A model generated the notes under the pieces. The model saw only the letters and a list, made by a program, of their open reading frames with translations. It had not been told where the DNA came from and ran no database searches. A stretch of DNA of 64,000 nucleotides, from assembly GCF_000419445.1 (NCBI RefSeq), contig NZ_AULK01000006.1:32599-96598 (forward strand), read 5' to 3'. The DNA is from Gryllotalpicola ginsengisoli DSM 22003 (lineage in GTDB: Bacteria; Actinomycetota; Actinomycetes; Actinomycetales; Microbacteriaceae). Below, piece after piece: positions 8,859-16,780 of this stretch (position 1 is its first letter; the number at the start of each line of letters is the position of its first letter). The position numbers and the translations under genes were made by a program.

Positions 8859-8878
8859 CGGATGCTCCGTTCCGTCGC

Positions 8879-9004
8879 GGCTTCGAGACGCGCTGCGCGC
8901 TCCTCAGCTATCGGGGGCGTCACGGCTTCGAGACGCGCTGCGCGCTCCTCAGCCACCGGGGGTGCGCCGGCTTCGAGACGCGCTGCGCGCTCCTCAGCCA
9001 TCGG
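8879..9004. repeat. Class B hairpin repeats between pta and ackA (three units)
   Basis: Three units (8879-8916, 8924-8962, 8969-9004), each GGCTTCGAGACG, stem GCGC-TGC-GCGC, CTCCTCAGC, then a G-rich end. They are spaced about 45 nt apart. The third reaches into the 3' end of pta and supplies its TGA stop. Three consecutive hairpins between cotranscribed genes could tune mRNA decay or termination; this is inferred. Confidence 0.85.
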
Positions 9005-11129
9005 CGCCGACCGCCTGCGCCTGGATCGCGGTGATCGCGATGGTGTTCACGATGTCGTCGACGAGCGCCCCGCGGGAGAGGTCGTTCACCGGCTTGCGCA
9101 GCCCCTGCAGCACCGGTCCGATCGCCACGGCGCCCGCCGAGCGCTGCACTGCTTTATAGGTGTTGTTGCCGGTGTTGAGGTCGGGGAAGATGAACACGGT
9201 CGCGCGGCCGGCGACCTTCGAGCCGGGCATCTTCGCCGCCGCCACGACCGCGTCGGCGGCGGCGTCGTACTGCAGCGGCCCCTCCACGAGCAGTTCCGGC
9301 GCGCGCTCGCGCACCAGCTCGGTCGCCGCCCGCACCTTCTCGACGTCGGCCCCCGAGCCCGACTCGCCGGTCGAGTACGACAGCATCGCCACGCGCGGTT
9401 CGATGCCGAACTGCTCGGCGGTCGCGGCCGAGGAGACGGCGATGTCGGCGAGCTGCTCGGCGGTCGGGTCGGGGATCACCGCGCAGTCGCCGTAGACGAG
9501 CACCCGGTCGGCAAGCGCCATCAGGAACACGGAGGAGACGACCGACACGCCTGGCTTCGTCTTGATGATCTCGAACGCCGGCCGGATCGTGTGCGCGGTC
9601 GTGTGCGCGGCACCCGAGACCATGCCGTCGGCGAGGCCGAGCTGCACCATCATGGTGCCGAAGTACGAGACATCCGTCACCGTGTCGAGGGCGCGCTCGA
9701 GCGTCATACCCTTGCTCGCGCGCAGCCGCGTGTACTCCTCGCCGAAGCGCTGCCGCAGCTCGGAGCTCACCGGGTCGATCACCGCCGCGGCGTCGAGGTC
9801 GAGGCCGAGCGCCGAGGCACGCCCGCGCACCGCGTGCTCGTCGCCGAGGATGGTCAGCTGCGCGATGTCCCGCTCGATCACCCGCGACGCGGCGTGCAGG
9901 ATGCGGTCGTCGCCGCCCTCGGGCAGCACGATGTGCCGGCGCTGCGCCCGAGCCCGCTCGATCAGCCGGTACTCGAACATCAGCGGGGTGACCACCGGCG
10001 AGGCCTCGACCTCGAGGGCGTCGAGCAGCTCGATGTGGTTCACGCTGCGGTCGAACAGGTCGATCGCGCGCTGCTGCTTGCGCGGCGAGTCGGCGCCGAG
10101 CCGCGTGCGCGACTGGTTCACCCGCACGGTCGTGTCGTAGGTGCCCCACGGCGCCTCGATGATCGGCAGCGGCGATCCGATGCCGGCCAGCAGCCGGCGC
10201 ATCGCCTCGCTGAGCGCGAAGCCGCCGTTCATCACGATCGCGCTCACGGAAGGGAAGGTGCCCGCCTGGTAGGCCGATAGCACCGCGAGCAGCACCTCGC
10301 TGCGATCGCCGGGGACGACGACCACGGCGCCCTCGATGAGCCGGGTGAGCACGTTCTCCATCGACATGCCCGCGACCACGACGCCGAGCACCTCGCGCTC
10401 GAGCAGCTGCGGGTCGCCCGAGATGAGCCGGCCGCCCACCGAGGCGAGCACGGCCTGCACCGTCGGGGCGACCAGCAGCGGGTCCTCTGGCAGCACCCAC
10501 ACGGGCCGCGCGGGCAGGCCGGCCGCGTCCGGCGACGAGCCGACGGATGCCTGCACGGCGGCTCGGATCTGCGTCAGCTGCTCGGGGTCGGCCCGGTTCA
10601 CGACGAGCCCGAGCAGCGCGGCGTGCTCCTGCTTGAGCTCCCCCATCGCCACCTCGGCCAGCTGCCGCACCTGCGCGGGCGTGCGCGCCGACGACGTGCC
10701 GAGCAGGTCGCCCTCGGCGGCGCGGCCGCCGACGACGAGCAGCACCGGGGCACCGAGATTGGCGGCGATGCGGGCGTTGTAGCTGAGCTCGGTCGGCGCC
10801 CCGACATCCGTGTAGTCGCTGCCCACGATCACGACCGCGTCGCAGCGCGCCTCGACCGCTTTGTAGCGCGCGACGATGCGGGAGAGCGCCGACTCGGGGT
10901 CGGCGTGCACCTCGTCATAGGAGACCCCGACCGCCTCGTCGTAGCCGAGCTCGGCCGTCTGATTGGCGAGCAGCCACTCTAGCACGTAGTCGCGCTCCGC
11001 GGTCGAGCGGGCGATGGGGCGGAACACCCCGACCCGCGCGACCTGCCGGGTCAGGGCGCGCAGCACTCCGAGCGCGACGGTGGACTTGCCCGTGTGGCCC
11101 TCCGCCGAGGTGATGTAGACCTGCTTCAT
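8994..11129 (-). CDS. pta: Phosphate acetyltransferase, long type
   Basis: 711 residues. Domains in order: an N-terminal P-loop domain of BioD/CobB type (ITSAEGHTGKSTVALG, residues 7-22), a middle DRTGG domain, and the C-terminal PTA/PTB catalytic domain from about residue 390 (HIVLPEGGDDRIL, GLADGMVSGAAHTTAHT, VFIFPDLNTGN, GPVLQGLRKPVNDLSRG). It interconverts acetyl-CoA and acetyl-phosphate. It starts 13 nt after the xfp stop with only a weak ribosome-binding site, so coupling to xfp is likely. The final codons and the stop lie inside a class B hairpin repeat, so the C-terminal ADG residues are repeat-derived. Confidence 0.97.
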   Translation of the reverse strand: MKQVYITSAEGHTGKSTVALGVLRALTRQVARVGVFRPIARSTAERDYVLEWLLANQTAELGYDEAVGVSYDEVHADPESALSRIVARYKAVEARCDAVVIVGSDYTDVGAPTELSYNARIAANLGAPVLLVVGGRAAEGDLLGTSSARTPAQVRQLAEVAMGELKQEHAALLGLVVNRADPEQLTQIRAAVQASVGSSPDAAGLPARPVWVLPEDPLLVAPTVQAVLASVGGRLISGDPQLLEREVLGVVVAGMSMENVLTRLIEGAVVVVPGDRSEVLLAVLSAYQAGTFPSVSAIVMNGGFALSEAMRRLLAGIGSPLPIIEAPWGTYDTTVRVNQSRTRLGADSPRKQQRAIDLFDRSVNHIELLDALEVEASPVVTPLMFEYRLIERARAQRRHIVLPEGGDDRILHAASRVIERDIAQLTILGDEHAVRGRASALGLDLDAAAVIDPVSSELRQRFGEEYTRLRASKGMTLERALDTVTDVSYFGTMMVQLGLADGMVSGAAHTTAHTIRPAFEIIKTKPGVSVVSSVFLMALADRVLVYGDCAVIPDPTAEQLADIAVSSAATAEQFGIEPRVAMLSYSTGESGSGADVEKVRAATELVRERAPELLVEGPLQYDAAADAVVAAAKMPGSKVAGRATVFIFPDLNTGNNTYKAVQRSAGAVAIGPVLQGLRKPVNDLSRGALVDDIVNTIAITAIQAQAVGADG

Positions 11130-11142
11130 CCGGCGGTGCGGC

Positions 11143-13584
11143 CTACTCGTTGTCGCCGCCGGTGTCGTTGGTCGCCGCCTTCGTGCTGCCCTTCCACGAC
11201 CAGGTCGCGACCTCCGGGATGTCCTCGCCGTGCTCGCGCGTGTACAGCCGGGCCTTGAGGCGCGTGTCGATCATCTCCTGCCGCAGCGCGCCGTAGCGGC
11301 CCGCGAGGCCCGGCACCCGATCGATCACGTCGATCACCAGGTGGTAGCGGTCGAGGTCGTTGAGCATCACCATGTCGAACGGGGTCGTGGTGGTGCCGTT
11401 CTCCTTGTATCCGCGCACGTGCAGGTTGACGTGGCCGCGCCGACGGTAGGTGAGCCGGTGGATCAGCCACGGGTAGCCGTGGTAGGCGAAGATGACCGGT
11501 TTGTCGGTGGTGAACAGCGCGTCGAAGTCGGCGTCGGAGAGCCCGTGCGGGTGCTCGTGCTCGGGCTGCAGCTTCATCAGGTCGACCACGTTGATCACGC
11601 GGATCTTCAGCTCGGGGATGCGCTGCTGCAGCAGCTCGCTGGCCGCGAGCACCTCGAGGGTCGGGATGTCGCCGGCCGCGGCGAGCACCACGTCGGGCTC
11701 CTCGCCGGGCACCTCGGTGCCGGCCCACTCGAAGATGCCGAGGCCGCGCGTCATGTGCGCCACGGTCTCCTCGACGGTGAGCAGGTTGGGCTGCGGCTGC
11801 TTTCCGGCGACCACCACGTTGACGTAGTTCACCGACCTCAGGCAGTGGTCGTAGGTCGACAGCAGCGTGTTCGCGTCGAACGGCAGGTACACGCGCACCA
11901 CGTCGGCCGACTTGTTCACGACGTGGTCGATGAAGCCCGGATCCTGGTGGCTGAAGCCGTTGTGGTCCTGCCGCCAGACGTGGCTGGAGAGCAGGTAGTT
12001 GAGGCTCGCGATCGGCCGGCGCCACGGGATGTGCCGGGTGACCTTCAGCCACTTGGCGTGCTGGTTGAACATCGAGTCGATGATGTGGATGAACGCCTCG
12101 TAGCTCGTGAACAGCCCGTGCCGGCCGGTGAGCAGGTAGCCCTCGAGCCACCCCTCGCACTGGTGCTCGGAGAGCACCTCCATCACCCGCCCCACCCGGG
12201 CCAGGTGCTCGTCGATGGGGCGGATCTCGCCCGCGAACTGCTTGTCGGTGACCGAGTAGACCGGCGGCGCGAGCCGGTTCGAGGCGGTCTCGTCGGGGCC
12301 GAAGATGCGGAAGTTGTGCGGGTTGTCCTCGATCACCGTGGCCAGCCACTCGCCGAGCACGCGCGTTGCCTCGCTGTTCGTCGCGCCCGGGCTCGGCACG
12401 TCGACGCCGAACTCGCGCCAGTCGCGCAGTTTGAGATCCTTGCGCAGCAGGCCGCCGTTGGTGATCGGATTCGCGGACATGCGGCGCGTGCCGGAGGGGG
12501 CGATCGCCGTGGCATCCGCCACCGGCTTGCCGGCCTCGTCGAACAGTTCCTCCGGCTTGTACGAGCGCAGCCACGCCTCGAGCAGCGCGGTGTGCTCGGC
12601 CGTGTCACGCGCGTTGGCGAGCGGCACCTGGTGCGCGCGCCAGGTGTTCTCCACCGGCAGGCCGTCGATCTCGGGCGGGCAGGTCCAGCCCTTGGGGGTG
12701 CGGAAGATGATCATCGGCCACTTCGGGCGGCCCTCGAGCGTGCCATCCGCCGCCTGCTGTTTGATCTCGGCGATCTCGTTCAGCACCTGGTCGAGCACCT
12801 CGGCGAACCGCTTGTGCACCGCGATCGGGTCTTCGCCGTCGAAGCCGCCCTCGACGAGGTACGGGTGGTGCCCGTAGCCGCGCATCAGGTCGAACAGCTC
12901 CTCCTGCGGGATGCGGTCGAGCACGGTCGGGTTGGCGATCTTGTAGCCGTTCAGGTGCAGGATCGGCAGCACCACCCCGTCTTGCAGCGGGTCGACGAAC
13001 TTGTTCGAGTGCCAGCTGGTCGCCAGCGGCCCCGTCTCGGCCTCGCCGTCGCCGACGATCGCGGCGACGAGCAGGTCGGGGTTGTCGAAGGCGGCGCCGT
13101 AGGCGTGGCTGAGCGAGTAGCCGAGCTCGCCGCCCTCGTGGATGGAGCCGGGGGTCTCGGGCGCCACGTGGCTCGGGATGCCGCCGGGGAAGGAGAACTG
13201 CTTGAAGAGCTTCTTGAGGCCCGCCTCCGACTGGTCGATGTCGGAGTACACCTCGGAGTAGGTGCCGTCGAGGTAGGCGCTCGCCACCAGGCCCGGGCCG
13301 CCGTGGCCGGGGCCGGTGACGTAGATGGTGTTCAGATCGCGCTCCTGGATGGCGCGGTTCAGGTGCGCGTAGAGGAAGTTCAGACCGGGCGTGGTGCCCC
13401 AGTGGCCGAGCAGCCGGGGCTTGATGTCGTCGATCGAGAGGGGGCGGCGCAGCAGGGGGTTGTCCAGCAGGTAGATCTGGCCGACGCTCAGGTAGTTCGC
13501 CGCCCGCCACCACGTGTCGATCAGGCGGATCGTCTCATCCGAGACGGGAGCCGGCTCGCGAAGCTTCCAGGCTGATTCAGACAT
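11143..13584 (-). CDS. xfp: Xylulose 5-phosphate/fructose 6-phosphate phosphoketolase
   Basis: 813 residues from an ATG at 13584 with GGGGAGG just upstream. The frame is open to 13941, but that extension runs through the SRP RNA and is rejected. Thiamine-diphosphate enzyme signatures are [61 protein letters not shown] and [11 protein letters not shown]. It splits xylulose 5-phosphate (and often fructose 6-phosphate) with phosphate to acetyl-phosphate plus glyceraldehyde 3-phosphate (or erythrose 4-phosphate). With pta and ackA downstream it forms a complete carbon-saving route from pentose phosphates to acetyl-CoA or acetate plus ATP. Dual-substrate use cannot be read from sequence. Confidence 0.97.
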   Translation of the reverse strand: MSESAWKLREPAPVSDETIRLIDTWWRAANYLSVGQIYLLDNPLLRRPLSIDDIKPRLLGHWGTTPGLNFLYAHLNRAIQERDLNTIYVTGPGHGGPGLVASAYLDGTYSEVYSDIDQSEAGLKKLFKQFSFPGGIPSHVAPETPGSIHEGGELGYSLSHAYGAAFDNPDLLVAAIVGDGEAETGPLATSWHSNKFVDPLQDGVVLPILHLNGYKIANPTVLDRIPQEELFDLMRGYGHHPYLVEGGFDGEDPIAVHKRFAEVLDQVLNEIAEIKQQAADGTLEGRPKWPMIIFRTPKGWTCPPEIDGLPVENTWRAHQVPLANARDTAEHTALLEAWLRSYKPEELFDEAGKPVADATAIAPSGTRRMSANPITNGGLLRKDLKLRDWREFGVDVPSPGATNSEATRVLGEWLATVIEDNPHNFRIFGPDETASNRLAPPVYSVTDKQFAGEIRPIDEHLARVGRVMEVLSEHQCEGWLEGYLLTGRHGLFTSYEAFIHIIDSMFNQHAKWLKVTRHIPWRRPIASLNYLLSSHVWRQDHNGFSHQDPGFIDHVVNKSADVVRVYLPFDANTLLSTYDHCLRSVNYVNVVVAGKQPQPNLLTVEETVAHMTRGLGIFEWAGTEVPGEEPDVVLAAAGDIPTLEVLAASELLQQRIPELKIRVINVVDLMKLQPEHEHPHGLSDADFDALFTTDKPVIFAYHGYPWLIHRLTYRRRGHVNLHVRGYKENGTTTTPFDMVMLNDLDRYHLVIDVIDRVPGLAGRYGALRQEMIDTRLKARLYTREHGEDIPEVATWSWKGSTKAATNDTGGDNE

Positions 13585-13769
13585 TGACGTCCTCCCCTTG
13601 AGGAAGGCACCGTCGACCGGCGGCACCATCGCCAGCCTAGGGAGGCGCGAGAGGCGGGCGCTAGTGATTTCTGGCCCGCCCGACCCGGGCTCGAATGTGA
13701 TAACGGATGCCTCGTGCCGGGGTTCCTGGGCGCGGTCAGCGCTGCGGTCGCGCAGCGGCCGGCGCAAAG

Positions 13770-13862
13770 AAAAGACCCCTCGCGCACCCGCCAGAGCCCG
13801 GTTACCCTTGCTGCGTTTCCGCCCTGGGGGAGTTGGCCTGGATGGCGCCACGCGAGGAGCCG
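13770..13862 (-). ncRNA. ffs: Signal recognition particle RNA, bacterial small type
   Basis: The minus strand contains the conserved 4.5S hairpin core CAGGGCGGAAACGCAGCAAG, continuing GGTAACCGGGCTCTGG, which is the Ffh-binding internal loop and tetraloop region of actinobacterial SRP RNA. Outer strands CTCCTCGCG and GCGCGAGGGG close the helix. A TACAAT -10 box lies at 13874-13869, about 7 nt before the start. The end is T-rich (GTCTTTTCTTT). The transcript ends are estimates within a few bases. Confidence 0.92.
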
Positions 13863-13907
13863 AAGACCATTGTACGGGACGTGCGGCGGGCTGCACGCTT
13901 GGGGCGA

Positions 13908-13973
13908 TTGCGCTACTCGCACCGACACCCGCTACCGCCACAGCAGTCGCGCGTGTCCGAATGAGTAGCGCAA
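13908..13973. repeat. 11-bp inverted repeat upstream of ffs
   Basis: Arms TTGCGCTACTC (13908-13918) and GAGTAGCGCAA (13963-13973) are perfect complements separated by 44 nt. They sit 35-100 nt upstream of the ffs promoter and before the tRNA-Ser promoter, between divergent RNA genes. The arms resemble the CTACTC part of class D hairpins, but the rest does not match. Function unknown. Confidence 0.5.
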
Positions 13974-13983
13974 CGTCTCCGCG

Positions 13984-14014
13984 GGTCGACTCGCGCGCAG
14001 CGCGAAGGGAGACC
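13984..14014. repeat. Class A hairpin repeat, single unit
   Basis: One inverted class A unit: GGTCGAC, stem TCGCGC-GCA-GCGCGA, then AGGGAGACC. It lies between the ffs upstream region and tRNA-Ser. The stem sequence differs from other class A units but stays self-complementary. Confidence 0.65.
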
Positions 14015-14086
14015 GCGACCGGGGGCGGGCGGGAGCATTCGAATCGTCCGGTAGAATCGTCGGGTTGCCCGCCGCGGCGGGTGCAC

Positions 14087-14171
14087 GGAGGATTCGCCTA
14101 GTGGCCTATGGCGCACGCTTGGAAAGCGTGTTGGGTGAAAGCCCTCGGGGGTTCGAATCCCCCATCCTCCG
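14087..14171 (+). tRNA. tRNA-Ser (anticodon GGA)
   Basis: 85 nt. Acceptor stem GGAGGAT (14087-14093) pairs with ATCCTCC (14164-14170), and the discriminator is G. The anticodon stem CACGC/GCGTG encloses loop TTGGAAA with anticodon GGA. A long variable arm follows, as expected for tRNA-Ser, then the T arm GGGGG-TTCGAAT-CCCCC. The 3' CCA is only partly encoded. A TAGAAT-like -10 lies at 14052-14057. It reads UCC and UCU codons. Confidence 0.97.
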
Positions 14172-14381
14172 CCGAATACTTCTTTGACCGCCTGCGCGCT
14201 ACATCGACCCGTGCGGCCGCGAGAAGCGCGGCCCCGACAGCGGCGCTACTTCAGACAGTGGCTGCTTGGGCAGGGCACAGTTCCCACCTTGCGCCTCGCG
14301 ATCGCTTCGCGTCTCCCCCGCACCGCGCACGCCTCGTACTGGGGCTACAACCGCAATGTTGCACGGCGCTACAAACGTTAG

Positions 14382-14576
14382 TTGGGGCTCGACAGAGCAC
14401 CCGGCACCCCCGCGCTCGCCACCGCACTGGCAGCACTCGTCGACCCGGACGTCCACATCGTCGCCGGCTTGGTCGATGCGCGCGAACGCGCCGCGCTCGG
14501 CAACGGCCCTCGCGTGGACAAGGCGTGCCGATTTCGCCAACGGACCACGCACAGCCTGGAGAAAACACGCACATGA
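14382..14576 (+). pseudogene. Possible gene remnant downstream of tRNA-Ser
   Basis: Between the tRNA and the lipoprotein gene there are 401 bases without a recognisable gene. Within them, the frame from 14382 to about 14530 has strongly GC-rich third positions and a protein-like composition (RAPGTPALATALAALVDPDV, then HIVAGLVDARERAALG). It begins only at a TTG without a ribosome-binding site and degrades after position 14530. It may be the broken tail of a lost gene. No family was recognised. Bases 14172-14381 show nothing definite. Confidence 0.25.
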
Positions 14577-15088
14577 GCAAGCCGCTTCCCACCCTCGCCG
14601 CAGTTCTGCTGGCATCCCTCGCTCTGACGGGCTGCACCGTAAACGTCAACGAGGCGTCCGCCGCGAAACACAGCGCAACAGCGACGGCGGAGCAGACACG
14701 CCAGGCGAGCCCAACCCAAACGGCGACATCCGACGCCGACACAGACACCGACACCGAGACGGATGCGGGCGCGACGACGTCCGACGACAGCGCGAGCAGC
14801 GCTTCGAAAGATGCTGCGTTTGACGCAGCGCTCACCACGGCGGTCGACGGCATCGATGCCACGAACTACGTCGACCTCACTCAAATGACCAGCTACCAGT
14901 CCGCGGCGAAGTTGCTATGCGTCAAGCTCAACGACGGAGTCTCAATCGATTCACTCATCGGCACGGCTTCGCAGTCGAACGAGACGGAGGTGTTGATGCT
15001 GCTGCTGCTTGCTTCGGCCACCGCCGACGATTCCTACTGCCCCGGTTACCAAGACGCCGTTCGGGCTTACGCAGACGCCAACAACTGA
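14573..15088 (+). CDS. Putative lipoprotein, DUF732-like
   Basis: 171 residues. A signal peptide with lipobox LALTGC (Cys near residue 20) is followed by a low-complexity Thr/Asp/Ala/Ser linker (TSDADTDTDTETDAG) and a small C-terminal domain of about 85 residues with two cysteines (LLCVKL, DSYCPGY). Size and paired cysteines resemble DUF732-type actinobacterial lipoproteins, but this is a weak match. The frame is open further upstream through the tRNA, so the ATG at 14573 (after GGAGAAAAC) is chosen. Codon use is less GC-rich than its neighbours. It lies in a tRNA-flanking patch that may be acquired. Confidence 0.65.
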   Translation: MSKPLPTLAAVLLASLALTGCTVNVNEASAAKHSATATAEQTRQASPTQTATSDADTDTDTETDAGATTSDDSASSASKDAAFDAALTTAVDGIDATNYVDLTQMTSYQSAAKLLCVKLNDGVSIDSLIGTASQSNETEVLMLLLLASATADDSYCPGYQDAVRAYADANN

Positions 15089-15268
15089 CGTACCAGGAGT
15101 CGGTGCCGGGCATCGACGATTCGGCCGCGCACAGGAGGCGCTCGAAGACCGGCGCGGCTCCAATACGATCGGCGGTCGGTGTCCACGTGTCGCCCGGGCA
15201 CAGACGGTGCGATCGGGCACAACTGCTGCAGCATCCGTATGCCCGATCGCAACACCTACCGCGAATCG

Positions 15269-15475
15269 CTACGGCAGCTTCTCGAAGACCATCGTCGCCT
15301 GGATCCGGTCGCCACCGCCGAAGCCCTTGCTGCCCGACGCCACCGTCGAGATGGTGTGCAGTCGGTAGCCGCGATCCGCCTGCGCGTTGATCGCCTTCTC
15401 GAGCTCCGTCAAATTGCCGGATCCCGTGCCCCACAGCTTCTCCTTGAGAATCACTTGAAGCACCACGTAATTCAT
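15269..15475 (-). CDS. DUF4177-like small protein
   Basis: 68 residues from an ATG at 15475 preceded by AGGGGTGG. The longer open frame to 15577 has no good start signal. The sequence MNYVVLQVILKEKLWG, then LEKAINAQADRGYRLHTIST and ATMVFEK, follows the DUF4177 pattern: a short alpha-beta fold with the conserved N-x-x-G-x-x-L-H/V strand and a final V-F-E-K strand. Function is unknown for the family. It is alone between the plus-strand lipoprotein and acyP. The 180 nt between it and the lipoprotein gene show nothing clear. Confidence 0.7.
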   Translation of the reverse strand: MNYVVLQVILKEKLWGTGSGNLTELEKAINAQADRGYRLHTISTVASGSKGFGGGDRIQATMVFEKLP

Positions 15476-15581
15476 GCCGTCCACCCCTGACCTTCCTCGT
15501 TGAGATTCCTGCCACGGTACGTGGGCCGGGCGATCCGGCTCTCGGCCGAGTTCGGGGGACACGCGAAGCAGGCGCACGCCG

Positions 15582-15857
15582 TCAGGGGCGGATGTCGAAG
15601 CGGCCGTGGTCGAGGTCGTGGGTCGGCACCTCGGTGGTGTCGACCGAGGCGACGGCGGCGCCGGCCGGCCCGCGGTCGAGCCAGGCGAGCATCCGTTCGA
15701 CGGCGATCTCGTCGCCCTGCACCTCGGCCTCGACGGCGCCGTCGGGGCGGTTGCGGACCCAGCCCGTGACTCCGAGTTCGCGGGCCCGGTCGCGCGCCGC
15801 CATGCGGAACCCGACCCCCTGAACCTGCCCGGTCACCACCGCGTGCACGCGTCTCAT
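15582..15857 (-). CDS. acyP: Acylphosphatase
   Basis: 91 residues, typical length. The active-site loop GQVQGVGFR supplies the phosphate-binding Arg (residue 18), and WVRNRPDGAVEAEVQG holds the catalytic Asn. It hydrolyses acyl phosphates such as acetyl-phosphate or carbamoyl-phosphate in the cytoplasm. It is a single gene on the minus strand, downstream of a lipoprotein gene with an 84-nt gap. Given the acetyl-phosphate-producing operon nearby, a role in limiting acyl-phosphate levels is possible but not shown. Confidence 0.95.
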   Translation of the reverse strand: MRRVHAVVTGQVQGVGFRMAARDRARELGVTGWVRNRPDGAVEAEVQGDEIAVERMLAWLDRGPAGAAVASVDTTEVPTHDLDHGRFDIRP

Positions 15858-15941
15858 GCCCTCGATTCTGCCGCGTGCACCGGGCGCCCGCGCTACCCCG
15901 GGCGCGCCGCGGTGGCCCGGCCGCCCGCCTGCACCGAGCCC

Positions 15942-16463
15942 CTACCCCGCCGGCGCCTGCTTCGCGCACAGGCCGGAGAGCGTGAGGGTCGCCGTCGCGC
16001 TCGTCCACACCGCGTCCACCTGCTTGTCGGAGCCGACCAGCGGAATCTGCCCGCGCCCCGGCCGCTCCGGCGCGACCTCGAGGCCGAGCTTGCGCCACGC
16101 GGCGCCGATGCGCGACTCGACCCTGCGACCCGCGTCGGCGGAGAGCCCCGAGTTCCCCGCCACGTGCAGCGTGAGCGTGGGCCGCTGCCCCACCGTCTGC
16201 ACCGGCGCGCCGAGCTGCGTGGCCGAGCAGTCCGCGGTGTCGGCGAACGACTCCTGCGCTCCCCCGCTGAACGCGACGCCCGAGCCATAGCTCCACGAGC
16301 CGAAGCCCGACGCCGTCATGGCGGCGTCGGCCACGACGATCATGCGGTCGAGCGACGCCTGCGACTCACTGGCGGTGGCGAGCGACGGATGCTGCGTGCA
16401 TCCGCTCACCGCGACGGCCACGGCACACGCGACGGCGGCGAGCGCCGGCCGCCGCCCGCGCAT
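15942..16463 (-). CDS. Putative lipoprotein of unknown function
   Basis: 173 residues. An Arg-rich N-terminus and hydrophobic core lead to lipobox VAVSGC (Cys near residue 22), so it should be a membrane-anchored lipoprotein. The mature domain contains a likely disulfide pair (TADCSATQ, LSGLCAKQ) and an alternating beta pattern. No family was recognised. It starts 3 nt after the stop of the small membrane protein gene upstream (16466-16633), suggesting cotranscription. The gene looks intact and has neighbour-like codon use. Confidence 0.75.
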   Translation of the reverse strand: MRGRRPALAAVACAVAVAVSGCTQHPSLATASESQASLDRMIVVADAAMTASGFGSWSYGSGVAFSGGAQESFADTADCSATQLGAPVQTVGQRPTLTLHVAGNSGLSADAGRRVESRIGAAWRKLGLEVAPERPGRGQIPLVGSDKQVDAVWTSATATLTLSGLCAKQAPAG

Positions 16464-16465
16464 CG

Positions 16466-16633
16466 TCAGCTCTTGCTGAAGACGTGGATCGGCAGCGCGA
16501 ACGAGAGCGCGATCGCCAGGATGCCGCAGAAGAACAGCAGCGACTCGACGCCCTGCACCTCGGGGGCGATGGCGAACAGCACGAAGCCGCCGACGAAGAA
16601 GATTCCGGCGATGACGAGCTTGATGACGGTCAT
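16466..16633 (-). CDS. Small two-helix membrane protein (55 residues)
   Basis: An ATG at 16633 follows a very strong GGAAGGAGG site. The translation begins MTVIKLVIAGIFFVGGFVLF and continues through a short loop (APEVQGVES) to a second hydrophobic stretch LLFFCGILAIALSFALPI, ending FSKS. Two transmembrane helices fill almost the whole protein. No family was recognised. It lies just upstream of the lipoprotein gene in the same direction with a 2-nt gap, so the two are probably one transcript. Confidence 0.75.
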   Translation of the reverse strand: MTVIKLVIAGIFFVGGFVLFAIAPEVQGVESLLFFCGILAIALSFALPIHVFSKS

Positions 16634-16700
16634 GGATCCTCCTTCCGCCAGCCTACCGGCCCGGCGGCGGGCCGGCCGACGAGGGATCCGCAGGGACCAC

Positions 16701-16771
16701 CCTTCGAGACGCGCCCTGCGGGCGCTCCTCAGGGACCACCCTTCGAGACGCGCCGTGCGGGCGCTCCTCAG
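16701..16771. repeat. Class B hairpin repeats downstream of the MFS gene (two units)
   Basis: Two tandem units at 16701-16734 and 16740-16771: CCTTCGAGACG, stem GCGCCC-TGC-GGGCGC (one arm base changed in the second), then CTCCTCAG. They lie 10 nt beyond the MFS stop on the minus strand, a position fitting a transcript-end hairpin. Confidence 0.8.
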
Positions 16772-16780
16772 TGAGCGAGG

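Noticed and set aside
8879-9004. CRISPR-like array (regular repeats about 45 nt apart)
   Set aside because: Only three units, spacers of about 7-8 nt, and the same unit is scattered singly elsewhere and inside genes; no cas genes.
7608-10280. 890-residue plus-strand open frame across ackA and pta
   Set aside because: Antisense to two clearly recognised enzymes; composition is low-complexity His/Arg/Val.
13585-13941. N-terminal extension of the phosphoketolase
   Set aside because: It would run through the SRP RNA gene; the ATG at 13584 has a strong ribosome-binding site and a normal family N-terminus.
14087-14171. tRNA-Ser as the attachment site of a prophage or integrative element
   Set aside because: No integrase gene and no duplicated tRNA 3' end were found in the following sequence; only a weak island hint remains.
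14108-14572. Open frame starting within the tRNA and running into the lipoprotein gene
   Set aside because: The signal peptide begins at 14573; the upstream part is a chance open frame through a tRNA.
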